In this document: piece by piece, positions 1-11,134 of the stretch
Layout of the letters: every line of letters begins with the position of its first letter
Position numbering within the stretch: the first letter of the stretch is position 1
NCBI RefSeq assembly: GCF_029962835.1
Contig: NC_080574.1
Coordinates: 26,138,001-26,202,000, forward strand
Source: Magnolia sinica
Taxonomy: Eukaryota > Streptophyta > Magnoliopsida > Magnoliales > Magnoliaceae
Direction: 5' to 3'
DNA: 64,000 nt
The notes under the pieces: generated by a model
Told to the model about the DNA's origin: nothing
The model's database searches: none
The model's input: the letters and a program-made list of their open reading frames with translations, nothing else
Made by a program: the position numbers and the translations under genes

Positions 1-1169
1 TTTTGGTGCCCTGCACAGGCATCTGCTGCTCTTTCGCAGCAGCAGCAGCAGCATCTAACGTCTCCAGTGAGAAACTCAACAGGTTCAACTGCTTTCAAAC
101 AGAACCAGCGACGTGAGGCTAGTGGAAGGATAATCAGAAGCATACTCTCAAATAAGGAGGCTCGCCAGAATCAATCACCTATGGCGCTGGTCCACTCTGA
201 GCAGCATTCGCAGACACTGAATTTAGAGAAGGAAAAGCGTCCACCTCGGCCAACCTACACACGTTCTGTGTTGAAGGATCATATATCTAGTATTGCAGGT
301 CTCCCTGATTGTGAAGCCCAAAGGGGTGTAGTAGATGATAAGTTTGTTAGTAATGATCTGCATACCTCTATATCCACCACTGATAAGCAAGATAGACGCA
401 CAAGAAATAAGGATAGACCTGATCGTGGTGTTTGGACTCTTCGTCGTTCAGATGGGCTGCATACCAGTGATGAATCCCTGTCTTCGTCCTCTCTGCCTGC
501 ACAGCTGCTCGCAGATTCTTTGGAAGGCATGTCTGTTTCTCAACATGTTGCCTCTGGTATTAGTAAACATGGGGATATAGTGGCAGAGACAGAGAGTAGC
601 AATAATTCATCCTCAGTTGGTGGGAGGCCTTGGAGTCTGGATGTGGGGTTTAATAGTTCTCGGCTAGGACGTGGTAGTAATTCACAGTTTTCATATGATC
701 TTCCATCAAGTCATGGAGAAACGAAAGTTGATGGTGTAGGCAGGAGTGCAGACATTAAAAACATTGGTAGTGGGCGCAGCATTATTTCTTCTATGGAGAA
801 TGGTTAGCTTTTTCTTCTATGAACTGATTCTGTATTTTTATCGATCATGTCGTCTGTGATTCTTCTGGTTTCCATTTGCTCTGTAACTGAAAAGTGTTTG
901 GTATTTTGTTTAGGTTCCCATAGACATGGTGGACGGCGTGGCTCAGCACATGGATTGAAGGAAGTTGATAATCTCTCCGAGGGAAAGCTTTCCAAGAGAG
1001 GAGGCGCTATTGGATATGGTTCCTATGAGGTTGGTAATACATAATTTTTTCATCAAGTATTCAAATTATGTTTGGTTATATTGCGACATCTTGTGCTTGT
1101 AGTTTAATCTCTTAAGTATTGCACCTGCAGAAACAAGTATGGGTTCAGAAGTCAGGTTCTGGTTCTTAA
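1..1169 (+). CDS. UPF3: UPF3, regulator of nonsense transcripts (3' part, three last exons)
   Basis: UPF3 links the exon junction complex to UPF2/UPF1 in nonsense-mediated mRNA decay. Only the C-terminal part is here. The exons read through as <=1-802, 914-1029 and 1131-1169, with GT/AG borders at 803/913 and 1030/1130; the stop is TAA at 1167-1169. The first exon is open from base 1, but CAG at 16-18 could be its true acceptor. From base 19 the visible product is about 312 residues. It matches plant UPF3 tails as I remember them: an RNST block, a GRIIRSIL block, a KRPPRPTYTR block, an RNKDRPDRGVW block, a GGRRG stretch and the terminal KQVWVQKSGSGS. A short poly-Gln run sits at 37-51. The N-terminal UPF2-binding RNP-like domain lies outside the window. 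No frameshift or internal stop is seen, so the gene looks intact. Confidence 0.92.
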
Positions 1170-1920
1170 TATTCCAAAATTGGTAAGCTCTCTTTGTAAA
1201 TTTTGATTTGTCTATTGGTGAAAATAAAATTTCAGATTTACATTTACAGTTTTCAAGGGAGCATGCAACAAAAAAGCCTAAGAGGCGCAAGAAAACACAT
1301 AGCATTTCCTGACAACTTTATTGAAAAGAAAAAAGAAAAAAGGAGAAGAATAACAAAATTCTAAAAACTAAGTGAGCATAGCTGCGATATATCAATACCA
1401 AGTGCGATATCGAAAGGGATAAAAGGAAACTGACGCCATTTTGTCTGGAAAATCCTCAAAAACTCACAAAAATTGCTCTCTTTTTTTCTTTTTTTTTTTT
1501 GGTTAAAAAAAAATCTTTCTAGTACGTTGTAAGGTGATTTTGACCACTCCACTCTAGTTTGTTGGAAGAAAATCTTTGAAATTTCTGAACTTCTTGGGGT
1601 TGGATTCTAGAAGGTGTGCATTTTTTAGTTTTAATTCGTTTTTATATTTTGTAAATAGTGGCAAATGGTAAGAAATTCATGATTCTTCACGTTTTACATA
1701 AAAAAATATGGATTTGGAGCTGCAATTTTGAGATTTGTGAGAGATGGGCCAAGTTGTGGAAAATTGGGAAAAAATCAAAATTTTCCTAAAATTTCCCAAA
1801 TCATTTGCAATCTTAGTGTCCAAACATGAAATCAAACATGTATATAACCTGATCTACACATTCTTAGAAATTTGTGGAGTTTTTGAAAGATAATTAATTT
1901 TTAATTAAAAAATGTTTAAA
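1170..1920. other. UPF3 3' UTR and AT-rich spacer
   Basis: This stretch follows the UPF3 stop codon and has no coding signal. It must hold the UPF3 3' UTR, but I cannot place the poly(A) site. A T-rich run at about 1480-1500, followed by A-rich sequence, could be an old poly(A) tail of a minus-strand retroelement. It does not join smoothly to the LINE that starts near 1.9 kb. Confidence 0.4.
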
Positions 1921-2568
1921 AAATATATTTTTCCGCAACCTTAGTGCGTCTTCTGTTGGGGTAACCTTGGAACCAAAAGGTCCTCCAACAAATCTCCAGT
2001 AGACGGATTTTACTGAAAACCTACTAGACTTTTCATGTAGCCACCTCATCGAGTCACTTTGTGATGTTACCGGGCGCACCTTAGCATTTTCAGTAAACTC
2101 AACCACTCTTCTACCTCTTCCTCGGATAAATTCCTCCTACAAGGAGGAGCCCATACCATTGAATCACCATGGATTGAAAAAAATGTAGCCACTACTACAT
2201 TTGACTTTTGAGCAATACCCACTAATTGTGGAAACTTGTCCCTCAATCTTTGATCCCTTGACTAGATATCATGCCAAAATCTTATACCTTCCCCATTGCC
2301 CAAAGAAAAACCCATTCTTTCCTAAATTTTAACTTTTAATGAGGTCACCACTTTCTAAAGAGAGGAGGCTCTGTAAAAAGAGGATTTTTGTCCACCTAAC
2401 ATTTTCTTGAAAACCATACTTTCTACAAACAACTTCTCTCCAGAGACTACCCTCATCTTCCCCAAATCTCCACACCAATTTCCCCAAAAGAGCTGAGTTC
2501 ATAACCTCCAAAGCTCGAAGCCCTGCCCCCCCTTGTTCTATAGGTTTGCACACTTTCTTCCATTTCAT
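1894..2568 (-). pseudogene. LINE ORF2 C-terminal region (fragment)
   Basis: Two minus-strand pieces are readable. At 2568-2329 the translation has MKWKKVCKPIEQGGAGLRA followed by a GKLVWRFGEDEGSLWREV block, the stretch that follows the reverse transcriptase in plant LINEs. At 2106-1894 a stretch with RFSVKSVYWRF matches the start of the zf-RVT (zinc-binding in reverse transcriptase) region. The expected continuation is absent, so the element is truncated or deleted near 1.92 kb. It lies downstream of the reverse transcriptase, in the expected order. Confidence 0.75.
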
Positions 2569-2711
2569 AAGATGAAACTTGTGTTTATGTTCCGCCCCTC
2601 TCTAAAGAAAATCTCTCCTTATTCTTTTAAGCTACTCTACCATCACTTTCAGACATTTGAACAGTGACATGTAGTAAATCGGTAAGTTTGACATTACCGC
2701 TTTAATCATCG

Positions 2712-4007
2712 TTAATCCCTCCCAAGTGACAAGTGCCTATTCTTCCAAATAGATAGTCTACTAACAAATCTTTCGATAACTTTATCCCATAGATGCTTGG
2801 GTGGCTTTCCTAGGCATAAAGGAAGCCCAAGATATGTTGTCGGAAAAGAACATTCTCTACAACTGAAAGTCTTGGCAAAGAAACCCACCTCTTCCTTAGA
2901 CAAGCCAACTCCCAGGATTTCAGTTTTATCGGAATTCACCTTCAAACTGGATACCACCTCAAAACACACAATGATCATATGAAGATTATCCACCTCGGAT
3001 GCCTCCGCTTCACACATGAGCAATGTGTCATCTGTGTATTGTAAGTGTGAAACTTGGAAAGGAGAATTGTCAACTTTGAAGCCATGAATTAAGCCGACCT
3101 GATCACTTTTGTTGATCATCCTACCCAAAGCTTCCATCACCACCACAAATAAGTACGAGGACAAAGGGTCCTCTTGCCGCAAACCTCTATAAGCCTGAAA
3201 GAAACCATTCGGGGAACAATTTATGAGAATAGAAAATTTTGCTGATTGCACTCACCTACGAATCCACAACCTCCACTTCGGACCACAACCCAATCGACCC
3301 AACATGTCATGATCATACACCTTTTCAATGTTCAATTTGCCAACTAACCATTTCTTTCATTTCCTATTGTGAGCATCAATTACTTTGTGAACTATCAATG
3401 CACAATCCACAATTTGACGCCCCTCAACAAAAGCCCCTTGAGATTTGGAGATCACCTCACCTAAAACCAAGCGAAACCTTGAAGCCAAAATCTTTGCCAA
3501 TATCTTATAAAGACCTCCCAAGAGGCTAATTGGTCTATAGTCCTTAATGCTCTTTGGCCTTCTTTTATTGGAATTAGTACTACAAACGTTGCCCCAAGTT
3601 CCGCTGCTATGTAATCTTTTTCAAAGAATTCATTCATAAACTGAAGTACATCCTCCTAAGTGAGGCCTCAAAGGCCAAAACTTTTGATAGAAAACTATCG
3701 GGAAACCGTCTAGACTAGGAGCTCTCTCCCTCTAAATCTGAAACTGCCCCTCTATTTCCTGAATAGAAAAGGATGCTTCAAGTGACTCAGCCGCCTTCGA
3801 TGATATGGAATCAAAAGGGAGGTTGGCAAGTAGCGGTCTATCCCACTCTTCCCTTGAAAGAAGATCCTTATAGAACTCCACGATAACTGAACTAACTTTC
3901 ACTTTACCTTCCATCCTGGATCCATTTATCACCACACTTTTGATCTTGTTCATTTGTGACCGTGCACTAGCCACTGCATGGAAGAATTTGGTATTCTTAT
4001 CTCCCAC
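2712..4007 (-). pseudogene. LINE ORF2 reverse transcriptase domain (broken)
   Basis: The domain is spread over several frames. At 4007-3732 is the connector with GDKNTKFFHAVASARSQMN. At about 3520-3270, across frame changes, are GLYKILAKILASRFR, an EGRQIVDC stretch and a degraded motif A reading LNIEKVYDH, where a functional element has an Asp in place of the Asn. At 3251-2712 are GLRQEDPLSSYLF, the catalytic box YTDDT (usually F/YADDT) and TYLGLPLCLGK. The altered motif A and the frameshifts mean it cannot be active. Minus strand, continuous with the endonuclease region upstream. Confidence 0.85.
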
Positions 4008-4300
4008 CTTAAGCCAAAGTGCCCTTGAATGTTGACGCCATTTTATTTTATCCTCTCTCAGCCTTGCGTTAAAATTTGCCCTATGAGTTTCCCTCTATTC
4101 CCTTTCATCTTCCAACAGTTCCTCTTCCTTCTTTTACATCAAGCCTCTGAATCTCTTGTAGGATCTGCCGAATATGTCCCATTTTCACAACACTTCTTTT
4201 TTCTAGATGTTTATCTTTCCTTTTAGTAATTTCAAATTTTGAAAGAGGGAGAAACCGACCCCACCTTGAACTGAAAAGGACCACCATTCTTTGACCTTGT

Positions 4301-5052
4301 CTACAAAACCTTCCACTCGTAGCCAAACAAGCTCAAACTTGAAAGGGTGAGGCTCCCAATCTCCCTCATCCACTTCAAGAATGATTGGGCAGTGATCAGA
4401 TACTGGCTTTGGAAAGCCAACGGATATTTATCTACCCATTTTGCTGACAACGAGAATTGATCCAACTTGGATTGGGTGGCCCTAGCTCGACCGTTTGACC
4501 ATGTGAACCTCACCCCATCCATAGGAAGATCTACCAACTCATTCTTGTCTATCCAATATGAGAAGTTAACCATGCTTCTAGAATTGTGTCCTGACCCATA
4601 TTTTTCAAACAGGAATCTAACGACTTTAATATCTCCTCCACCACCCACAGAACTTGCCATTTATTTTTGCATGCATCCAAATCAGCCCACAATGCCTAAC
4701 GAAGAGATGGTCTATTCAGCCCATACACTGAAGTAAACACCCATATGAATTCTGAATTGACTTCTTTCAACAACAACAAAAGAGAAAACTGCCCCTAGAA
4801 AGTATCCTCTCTTGCCCCCACCTCAGAATTCCAGATTATTAATGTACCACCTGCTGATTCAACTGCATTGGCGGATGCCCAATCTTTTGTTTTTCCTTTT
4901 CTAAGTGAATCTACCACCCTCCGATCACATGACTCCACTTTTGACTCCTGAAAAGATACCATTTGCGCCTTGAACCTGCTGCACAAATCCCTAATCTGAA
5001 GCCTTTTTTTAGGACATCCCAGACCTCGAACATTCCAGCTTATTATCTTCAT
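4301..5052 (-). pseudogene. LINE ORF2 endonuclease domain (broken)
   Basis: The start at 5052 reads MKIISWNVRGLGCPKKR, the standard N-terminus of plant L1 ORF2 (endonuclease/exonuclease/phosphatase fold), followed by an FQESKVE stretch that carries the conserved Glu. At 4660-4301 the later part of the fold is seen as DGVRFTWSNGRARATQSKLD. The piece between 4795 and 4660 is frameshifted. Family knowledge: this domain nicks target DNA to prime reverse transcription. It is not functional here. Confidence 0.85.
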
Positions 5053-5116
5053 GACAGAGCTGAACTACCCGCTATTCCCTTATCTGAATTCAGAGGACTG
5101 TGCTGAAGAGGAAACG

Positions 5117-6436
5117 TCATTCCCTACCTTCATCTAGATGTAGATCTTCCGAAGGTAATCTGCCTCTCGCTTCCACTAATTCAAATAATTTGTCATGATT
5201 TTGAGGTCTGTCTCCAAAAGTAACTCCCACCATTCGTGCAATCTGCCTCACTTTTGGAATGACCTTATTTGTTCCTAGCGCCATGGATACCAAATCTGCA
5301 TCTGCGTCAGGGCTGACAATGTCAGTCTGCCGAAGCATCGCCGCATAACGGTATCGCAGACCCTTCCCATTCTGGTATTACCTCTGATTTCTGCGTTATC
5401 CCTCCCAGATCTTGGAATTGTGCAATGTTTCCCTTTGTCGAAGTGCCTTTATTTGCTACCTCAATTCCCTCTTAACAATCCGAGACTGGATTTTCCAGAT
5501 CTTCCTCATTAGAGATAAGCAAAGTATTCTGAGAAGTCCCGCGTGCAAAATTCCTTTCTTCCTCTCCAGCCCCATTTACTGCCTCTGACCGAATCTCTTC
5601 TAACTCCGAGATGGCTGCCTTTAAGCGTACTTGTGCCGGTTCTACTTCTCGCAACTGGCCAAAATCGAAAAAGAAGAGGACATACCAAAGAGTTGTTATA
5701 CACCAAAATTGAAACACGTGCCGTGACTTGAAAAATCCCCCACCTGTGCGGAATATATCACGTGTGTCACTTCCGCCTGTGTCAATAGGACCATGAAAGG
5801 CTCACCTACAACAAGTGGAGCAAAAGGCCCGTTTGATATGTCAATTTTAAACTACCATTGCTGTACGACGTCATTGGGACAGATGTCTAAGTTTCTGAAA
5901 CTTGCATTAACTGCTATCGCTGCCATGTTCTGATCTGTTGCTTGCTCGAGACGAAAAGAAACTGCTTTTTGAGTCTTGGGAGAAGCACCCAAAGAAAGTG
6001 ATGGCTGTTCATCTTTTTCTCTCTAAAACTTGCTATGCGTCCAACCTTTCTTTAGATAGCGCATTGCACCTTTTTGGCAGCCAATGGGAAATGGACAGCA
6101 CATCGGCTCTCGGTCCGGTAGTCCGCATGAGTTTCGATTGCTTGCTCCCTGGTCCGGACTCAGAACCACCATGGGAGGCCCCTGCGAGGTTTCTCCGATC
6201 GTCTGTTTCTGCTATGGGGAAGGGAAGTATCTTTCAGACCAGCTGCGGGTCCCTGAACCTCTTGCAACAGCCTCACCATGAAGGAACCAGTCCCAACCCT
6301 GATTCAAAAGAACTGTGGTATTGATCGGAGCTTCTTCCTTATACAGATTTTGGCAAACAGAAGATTTTCGTAGTTTGTCGTTGCATGATCTACCTCCAGC
6401 GCTTCTTCGAAGCAGGATCTGTATCTTTGAAGACAT
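5117..6436 (-). pseudogene. LINE ORF1 C-terminal part and ORF1-ORF2 linker (decayed)
   Basis: Between the endonuclease start and the plastid insert, the minus strand holds short open pieces, for example 5338-5117 with RQIARMVGVTFGDRPQ and 5717-5472 with an acidic, Glu-rich stretch. These have the look of the variable tail of plant LINE ORF1 but no firm domain. The position between ORF1 and ORF2 is the main evidence. A homology search is needed to confirm each piece. Confidence 0.5.
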
Positions 6437-6754
6437 CGTCTATCCATATTTCAAGCAGAAACTCCTATATTTGTAACCATGTTTCTTACCAACCGAACAA
6501 GGATCAAGACTCCCATCGCATAATTTCCCTAACCTTTTCACCCAGGAAAAGATTACTTGACATGAAGAAACTATCCGCCGCTTCTTTGGAATCAAGTGAT
6601 ACCTACCAGCTACCACACATCATTTCTTAAACATTTTAGGATGCATTCATGCATTCCTCGGATTAAACCGTGGATCATACCAATCAAATAACTTATTTTC
6701 AATTTGAATGGAAATGAAAACATTAGTGAAAAATAAAAACATCAACAGAAATTT

Positions 6755-7098
6755 TTTTTTTAAAAAAAGGATCTTCATCTATCATCTAATCAAAAAGAAT
6801 ATCTTGAATTAGAGAATCGAAATCAAGAAGAAAAAGAACAGCTGGGTCAAGGGAATCTTGGATCAGATCCATGAAACTGACAAAATGATCTTGAAAAAGA
6901 TTCCCACGGAATCAGACATTAAAAAACATAGAAAGAAAAGACAATCCAAGAGCAATAAGGAAGCAGAAATAGATTTCTTCCTGAAAAGGTATTTGCTTTT
7001 TCAATTGAGATGGGATGATCCTTTGAATCAAAGAATGATAAAAAATATCAAGGTACATTGTCACCTGCTTAGGCTGATAAATCCAAGGGAAATTACTA
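6755..7098 (+). pseudogene. ycf1: Nuclear plastid DNA insert: fragment of ycf1 (TIC214)
   Basis: The plus strand translates to the plastid Ycf1 protein. First, in one frame (about 6761-6873), comes a stretch with [19 protein letters not shown] and then [12 protein letters not shown]. After a frame change (about 6875-7098) come [39 protein letters not shown] and LRLINPREI. This is the part of Ycf1 that I remember as strongly conserved among angiosperm plastomes. A stop codon and a frameshift show it is a dead nuclear copy. Exact ends are uncertain by some tens of bases. It sits inside LINE ORF1, in the opposite orientation. A Lys/Glu-rich stretch alone would be weak evidence, but the [11 protein letters not shown] block is distinctive. 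Confidence 0.85.
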
Positions 7099-7948
7099 TC
7101 CTCTTCTAGATTGCAGCTTTGCTCCAACCACTGTACAAGATCTTTCATTGAAGTTCCGACTTGAACTGCTGCCGCAAAGCTGAATCGAAGCTTCTGCATC
7201 AAAAAATCTACCACCTTCTGAGAGATCCTGGTCTCCAGGCCTTCCTCTATTTCAATCTTGCACAAGCCTTCTCCATTTGCTGAATAGAGTCTGTTGAAAG
7301 TGTGTTATGAATGCTTGTCTTCTTATTGCTAAAAGTAGATCCCACTAGCACATCTCTGAAAGATCAGGCGTTAACATCCGATTCTGGATGAGGTTTAAAA
7401 CAGGAATATTCCTCTGTTGGGGGCGCTGCTCTGTAATGGTTCAAGTCAGGTACCCAATCTTTGATTCTACCTGCTTTTCTGTTTTTCATCTCCAGACCAA
7501 ATCGGGCCTGCAGTTTCTTTCCACTGAAGCTTACTCCATTCAATATCTGTACCTCCCTCACAATCTCATCCTCCTGGCTCATTCGAATAAACGCAAATCC
7601 ACGGTATTCGGAAGAGAGTCGATCTCATGGGATGGCGACTTCCAAAACTTTCCCAGCTCACCCAAAAACTCTTTCGAAGTTTATTGGGACCCATCGAAGC
7701 GGGAAACCAGTCAAATATAAGGTCAGCAGTTCCGTGAGATTAGAGGAGAATAGGAATCCCTTCCTCGTCTCCGCCTTCTTCCGATGGACCACCATCCATC
7801 CTTCTGCATTATCTTCCTCTACTATGCCTTTTCCTTTATCTGCATAGTGTGTCAGCTCTTTCGCATCATCGTTCTGGGTCAAAACTATAGAGTTATGATG
7901 TCCTGCTCCCTTAAGGTTCTCGTCTTCTTTCTTTCGCCAAAACTTCAT
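7099..7948 (-). pseudogene. LINE ORF1 with RRM domain (broken)
   Basis: The likely start reads MKFWRKKEDENLKGAG at 7948. An RRM follows. Its RNP2-like motif LYLTGF is at about 7720-7703. After a frameshift, its RNP1-like motif RGFAFIRM is at about 7603-7580, followed by an ILNGVSFSGKKLQARFG stretch to about 7.5 kb. ORF1 sequence continues to the plastid insert as ETRISQKVVDFLMQKLRF and SMKDLVQWLEQ (about 7250-7110). RRM-bearing ORF1 proteins bind RNA and are typical of plant L1 elements. One frameshift inside the RRM makes it non-functional. Confidence 0.75.
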
Positions 7949-8164
7949 CTCACTGAAAATAAAGAGAGGTCTCACCGAAAATAAAGAGAGGAAGTTACAA
8001 TGGCCACTTTTAACTTGGTGGGCATATGCAATATTGATGCATCCTGACTGTATATCGATCATACTTGCATTAAAGGACCCCACTTTGATTGTGTGGAATA
8101 GATGTAAAACTGCCCCATATGTAGGGTATTTTGGGGAATTTAGAGAATCTTTTATGGCATTCAA

Positions 8165-8460
8165 AATATATGTTGTTGGTGTTATCTTAGTAGAAGCCCA
8201 TGTTGTTTCAATCTTTTAGTGAGTTTATTAACTCATTGATTAGTCTAAAAATAGTTAAGTCTAGATCTGTAAGATCTCATTGGAATTTCAATCTTTATCT
8301 TTTGTATTTTGGGCCACATAAAGACCTCCAAAGCCATATGTAGGTAGTGTTGAAGAATATTGTTAATAAAGAAGTGTGAGTTTAAAGCGAATATTCTCTT
8401 AGGAAAACCCTAAAATGATCAACCTCTTTGAATTGTGTGCTGTGTAAAAATCCTTTCTTT

Positions 8461-8465
<5 letters not shown>
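8165..8465 (+). repeat. Left copy of a direct repeat, probable LTR of a retrotransposon
   Basis: This segment aligns along its length with 11135-11448 in the same orientation. Shared blocks include CTTTTAGTGA, GTTAAGTCTAG / GTGAAGTCTAG, CTTTTGTATTTTGG, AATAAA, AAGTGTGAGTTTA, GAATATTCTCTT, ATCAACCTCTTTGAAT and TGTGTAAAAATCC. The AATAAA inside the repeat and the spacing of about 3 kb suggest LTRs of a small or internally deleted element. No primer-binding site is evident. The end of this copy has expanded into a CT microsatellite. Confidence 0.5.

Positions 8466-8518
<53 letters not shown>
8464..8518. repeat. CT dinucleotide microsatellite
   Basis: An uninterrupted run of about 27 CT units lies at the 3' edge of the left LTR-like repeat. 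Open frames over it (Ser-Leu or Glu-Arg runs) are artefacts. Confidence 0.95.
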
Positions 8519-8521
<3 letters not shown>

Positions 8522-8706
8522 CCCTCATGCGCCCTATGTCGAATTGGTTTCATAGCATATTTTGTTCTTGGGAACTTGGGATAATAATGATAAAATTTTT
8601 TTTTCTCTTTCCTCATTCCTAGATCTTGTCCTAACTCAATCTGTCCAACAAACAGCCCCATAGCCGACCCTATTAAACCCAAGAAGCATATAAAATCTAT
8701 CCATAA

Positions 8707-9037
8707 GGGGTCATTTGGATACCTGTAAAGTCATTAAGTTGTAATCTGATTATAGGTGTCAAATGTTTACATGCGCTTTAAGTTGTAATTTGACTACAGG
8801 GAAACAATTGTCTGTGTTTGGATAACTTGAAATCTGTTTACAACCTATAATTAGGTATTCACTGACAACAGAGCTTGGAGTGGTAAATCCTTTAAAAATA
8901 ATCAAAAGACAGTTTTTTATATAAGATAAGATCATTGGCATAAGCCCAACTCAATAAAGCCTGTGGCCGATTTTTACGGTAAACAAATCATTTTGATAAC
9001 ATCCCAATGTATGAGAAGTTTCAACCCTAGCAATAGT

Positions 9038-9134
<97 letters not shown>

Positions 9135-9482
9135 TTCTTTTTCATTGGCTCTTCTTCTTTTTTTTCATCGGCTCTTCTTCTTCTTTTTCATCGGCTATAA
9201 TTTTCAAAAATTATAGCCATTGCCTTAAATCCCTTTACCTGTATTCTGAAACATGACTTTTTCTTACGTTTCATATTAAATCCCTTTACCTGTATTTTCT
9301 TACGTTTCATATTACAGCTAAAAGATGTAATCGGATTATAGGCAGATATACCCATCCAAACACCCTATGTAATCTGATTACCTGTAAACAGATGCAGATA
9401 TACCCATCCAAACACCCTATGTAATCTGATTACCTGTAAACAGATTCCTACTTAAGGACTTTACAGGCATCCAAACCACCCC
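8707..9482. mobile_element. Harbinger/Tourist-type MITE with TAA target duplication
   Basis: The ends are inverted repeats of about 34 bp. The left end starts GGGGTCATTTGGATACCTG; the right end, reverse-complemented, starts GGGGTGGTTTGGATGCCTG. Both continue with TAAAGTC and TTAAGT. The trinucleotide TAA flanks it at 8704-8706 and 9483-9485, the target duplication typical of PIF/Harbinger elements. It has no coding capacity. Inside are an AG microsatellite (9041-9132), a duplicated CCCTTTACCTGTATT block near 9225-9315 and a duplicated ATACCCATCCAAACACCC block near 9345-9440. Confidence 0.8.
9041..9132. repeat. AG dinucleotide microsatellite, about 46 units
   Basis: A perfect AG run of 92 bases lies inside the MITE. 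It is long and uninterrupted, so it is probably polymorphic. The Arg-Glu and Ser-Leu open frames across it are not genes. Confidence 0.97.
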
Positions 9483-9675
9483 TAAGTTTCAGCCTGTATT
9501 GGCTTGTCAATATTGCAAGCAGACATTCTTACAATTTTTATAGTTACTCATATTTGGACTCCCATTCACATTACAATTGTCCTTTCCCATCCTCCAATTT
9601 GTATCTAGGTTACATTGGTTATTGCCATCGGCTGCCTTTTCATTCCAATCCCTACGCATCCATCTATGATTACTA

Positions 9676-9786
9676 CAGTGTGTCAACTCATTGTCCCTCT
9701 ACTCACTGGAAAATGACACCACCAACCACAATAACGACGGTGTGTCAACTCATTGTCCCTCTACTCACTAGAAAACGACACCACCA
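9676..9786 (+). repeat. Two-copy tandem repeat, about 61-bp unit
   Basis: The block GTGTGTCAACTCATTGTCCC, continuing to GACACCACCA, occurs twice, starting at about 9679 and 9740, with a few differences. It lies in gene-free sequence between the two LTR-like repeats. The open frame across it is low-complexity and not convincing. Confidence 0.85.
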
Positions 9787-11134
9787 TGTTGGGTATTCAT
9801 AAATGTCTTGTAAAAAGAAGAATGAGATGTCGGCGATGAGTCTTTGGGACTGCTTGATCCACATGGGGATGATGAGTTGTCCAGTAGCTAAGGAGATTTG
9901 GTCCTTCTCTCTAGATTTGGGATAGCTTGGTCTTTCAGTGAGTTCATTGGAAATGTAATGGAGGAATGGATGGGAAACCTGCTCATAAATCATAAAGAGA
10001 TACTTTAGAAGTGTATCTTTGGGATTCTTTGGGATATAAGGTGCGAATTTCTAGAACTTTTGAGAATATAGTTACATCATTGGAATGTTTAAAAAGACAC
10101 TCCTACACCATGATTATTAATTGGGCACTCTCAGGACAAGACTTCAGAGGATGTTCCAAGATGGAGATGCTGGGAAATTAGGAGAATTTGTAGTTGCTGT
10201 CCAGACAGATTGCAAAGGCTTGTAACGATGACTTTGAGAGGGTCACTGGCACATGGATTTCTATGAAATTCTATCTTCTATCTATAAAATTGTCAAATCT
10301 CAAAATTAAATAAATAAGATGGTGATGAGTGAGGCATTTTGGAGCATAGGCTGTTGCTGGAAGAATTCAAAGAAGTCATAAGAGAAATTTGTGAATTGGC
10401 CAAAGCCTGCATATATCCCTACCTAAAGATCCAAAGGAAATTTCTGGTAAAATTGTCATGATCCTTAATGATACATGCCAAGAGCCCATTGTTGGATTGA
10501 TTGAATCCATCAATAGATCTGTAATTGGATCAATTGAGAAGATTGATGAACTGATGGAGTGCCAGGTGAAGCAAAGGACTAATTGGCGGGAAAGGAGATG
10601 AGTGACTTATCAAAATCATATTGGCAAGGTCTAAGGAAATTGTTGAAATTGAGAGCGAGGCAATTGTATGGTGCCATTTGGATCAAAGTGCAGCAATCAT
10701 AGACTTGTGATGAAAAAGATGATGCAGGAAAGACAGGACGTCAGCTGCAAGCTAGTTAGGGAGGCACATTCACCAATGCAACATTCATTGCAACCAAATC
10801 CATTGCCAGGGACAAGATGGAAGCCGTCATGGAGGACATGAGTAGGGAAGGAGCAAAAACCAAAGTGTAGAACTTGGAAAGCATGAAGGCTAAGTGGCAT
10901 GATCAACTGCCCCATGTGACACAAGCAGTGCCAACCTGACACGCAGACCTTAGCAATTTTTACCATGGTGGAAGAAGATTCACCATGTGGCGTAGTTTCA
11001 TGTTCAATGATTGACACCGGTGTCAAACTCAAGGATGTGTTTTTCTCAAGGGTGAGGAGACTTGACATATCTTGATCGTAGATCGAACACATATGGGGAA
11101 CTCAAGAATGGACCCCACTCATGAACACATCTAT
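9786..11134. other. Gene-free interior between LTR-like repeats
   Basis: I see no recognisable protein domain on either strand. If the flanking repeats are LTRs, this is the internal part of a non-autonomous or heavily decayed element. The longest open frame (11092-10697, minus strand) has no recognisable motif. Confidence 0.35.

Larger units (their letters stand above)
1921..7950 (-). mobile_element. L1-type LINE (non-LTR retrotransposon), decayed, with RRM-type ORF1 and EN-RT ORF2
   Basis: Read on the minus strand from 7950 down to about 1921, this is a plant L1-clade LINE. The order is ORF1 with an RRM (about 7.95-7.36 kb and beyond), ORF1 tail (to about 5.1 kb), apurinic-type endonuclease (5052-4301), reverse transcriptase (about 4.0-2.7 kb) and the C-terminal region (2.57-1.9 kb). 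All parts are recognisable, but frameshifts and stops break them into short pieces, so the element is dead. The 3' end stops soon after an FSVKSVYW motif; the rest of the usual C-terminal zinc-binding region, a 3' UTR and a clear poly(A) tail are not seen. A plastid fragment is embedded in ORF1. No target-site duplication was identified. Confidence 0.85.

Noticed and set aside
3239-3529. Plus-strand frame at 3.2-3.5 kb as a gene
   Set aside because: The minus strand reads reverse-transcriptase motifs (GLYKILAKILASRFR, LNIEKVYDH) over the same bases.
7388-7847. Plus-strand open frames over LINE ORF1
   Set aside because: They are antisense shadows of the RRM-bearing ORF1 pieces; RNP1 and RNP2 motifs are on the minus strand.
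8428-9145. Open frames of Ser-Leu and Arg-Glu repeats as genes
   Set aside because: They are translations of the CT and AG microsatellites.
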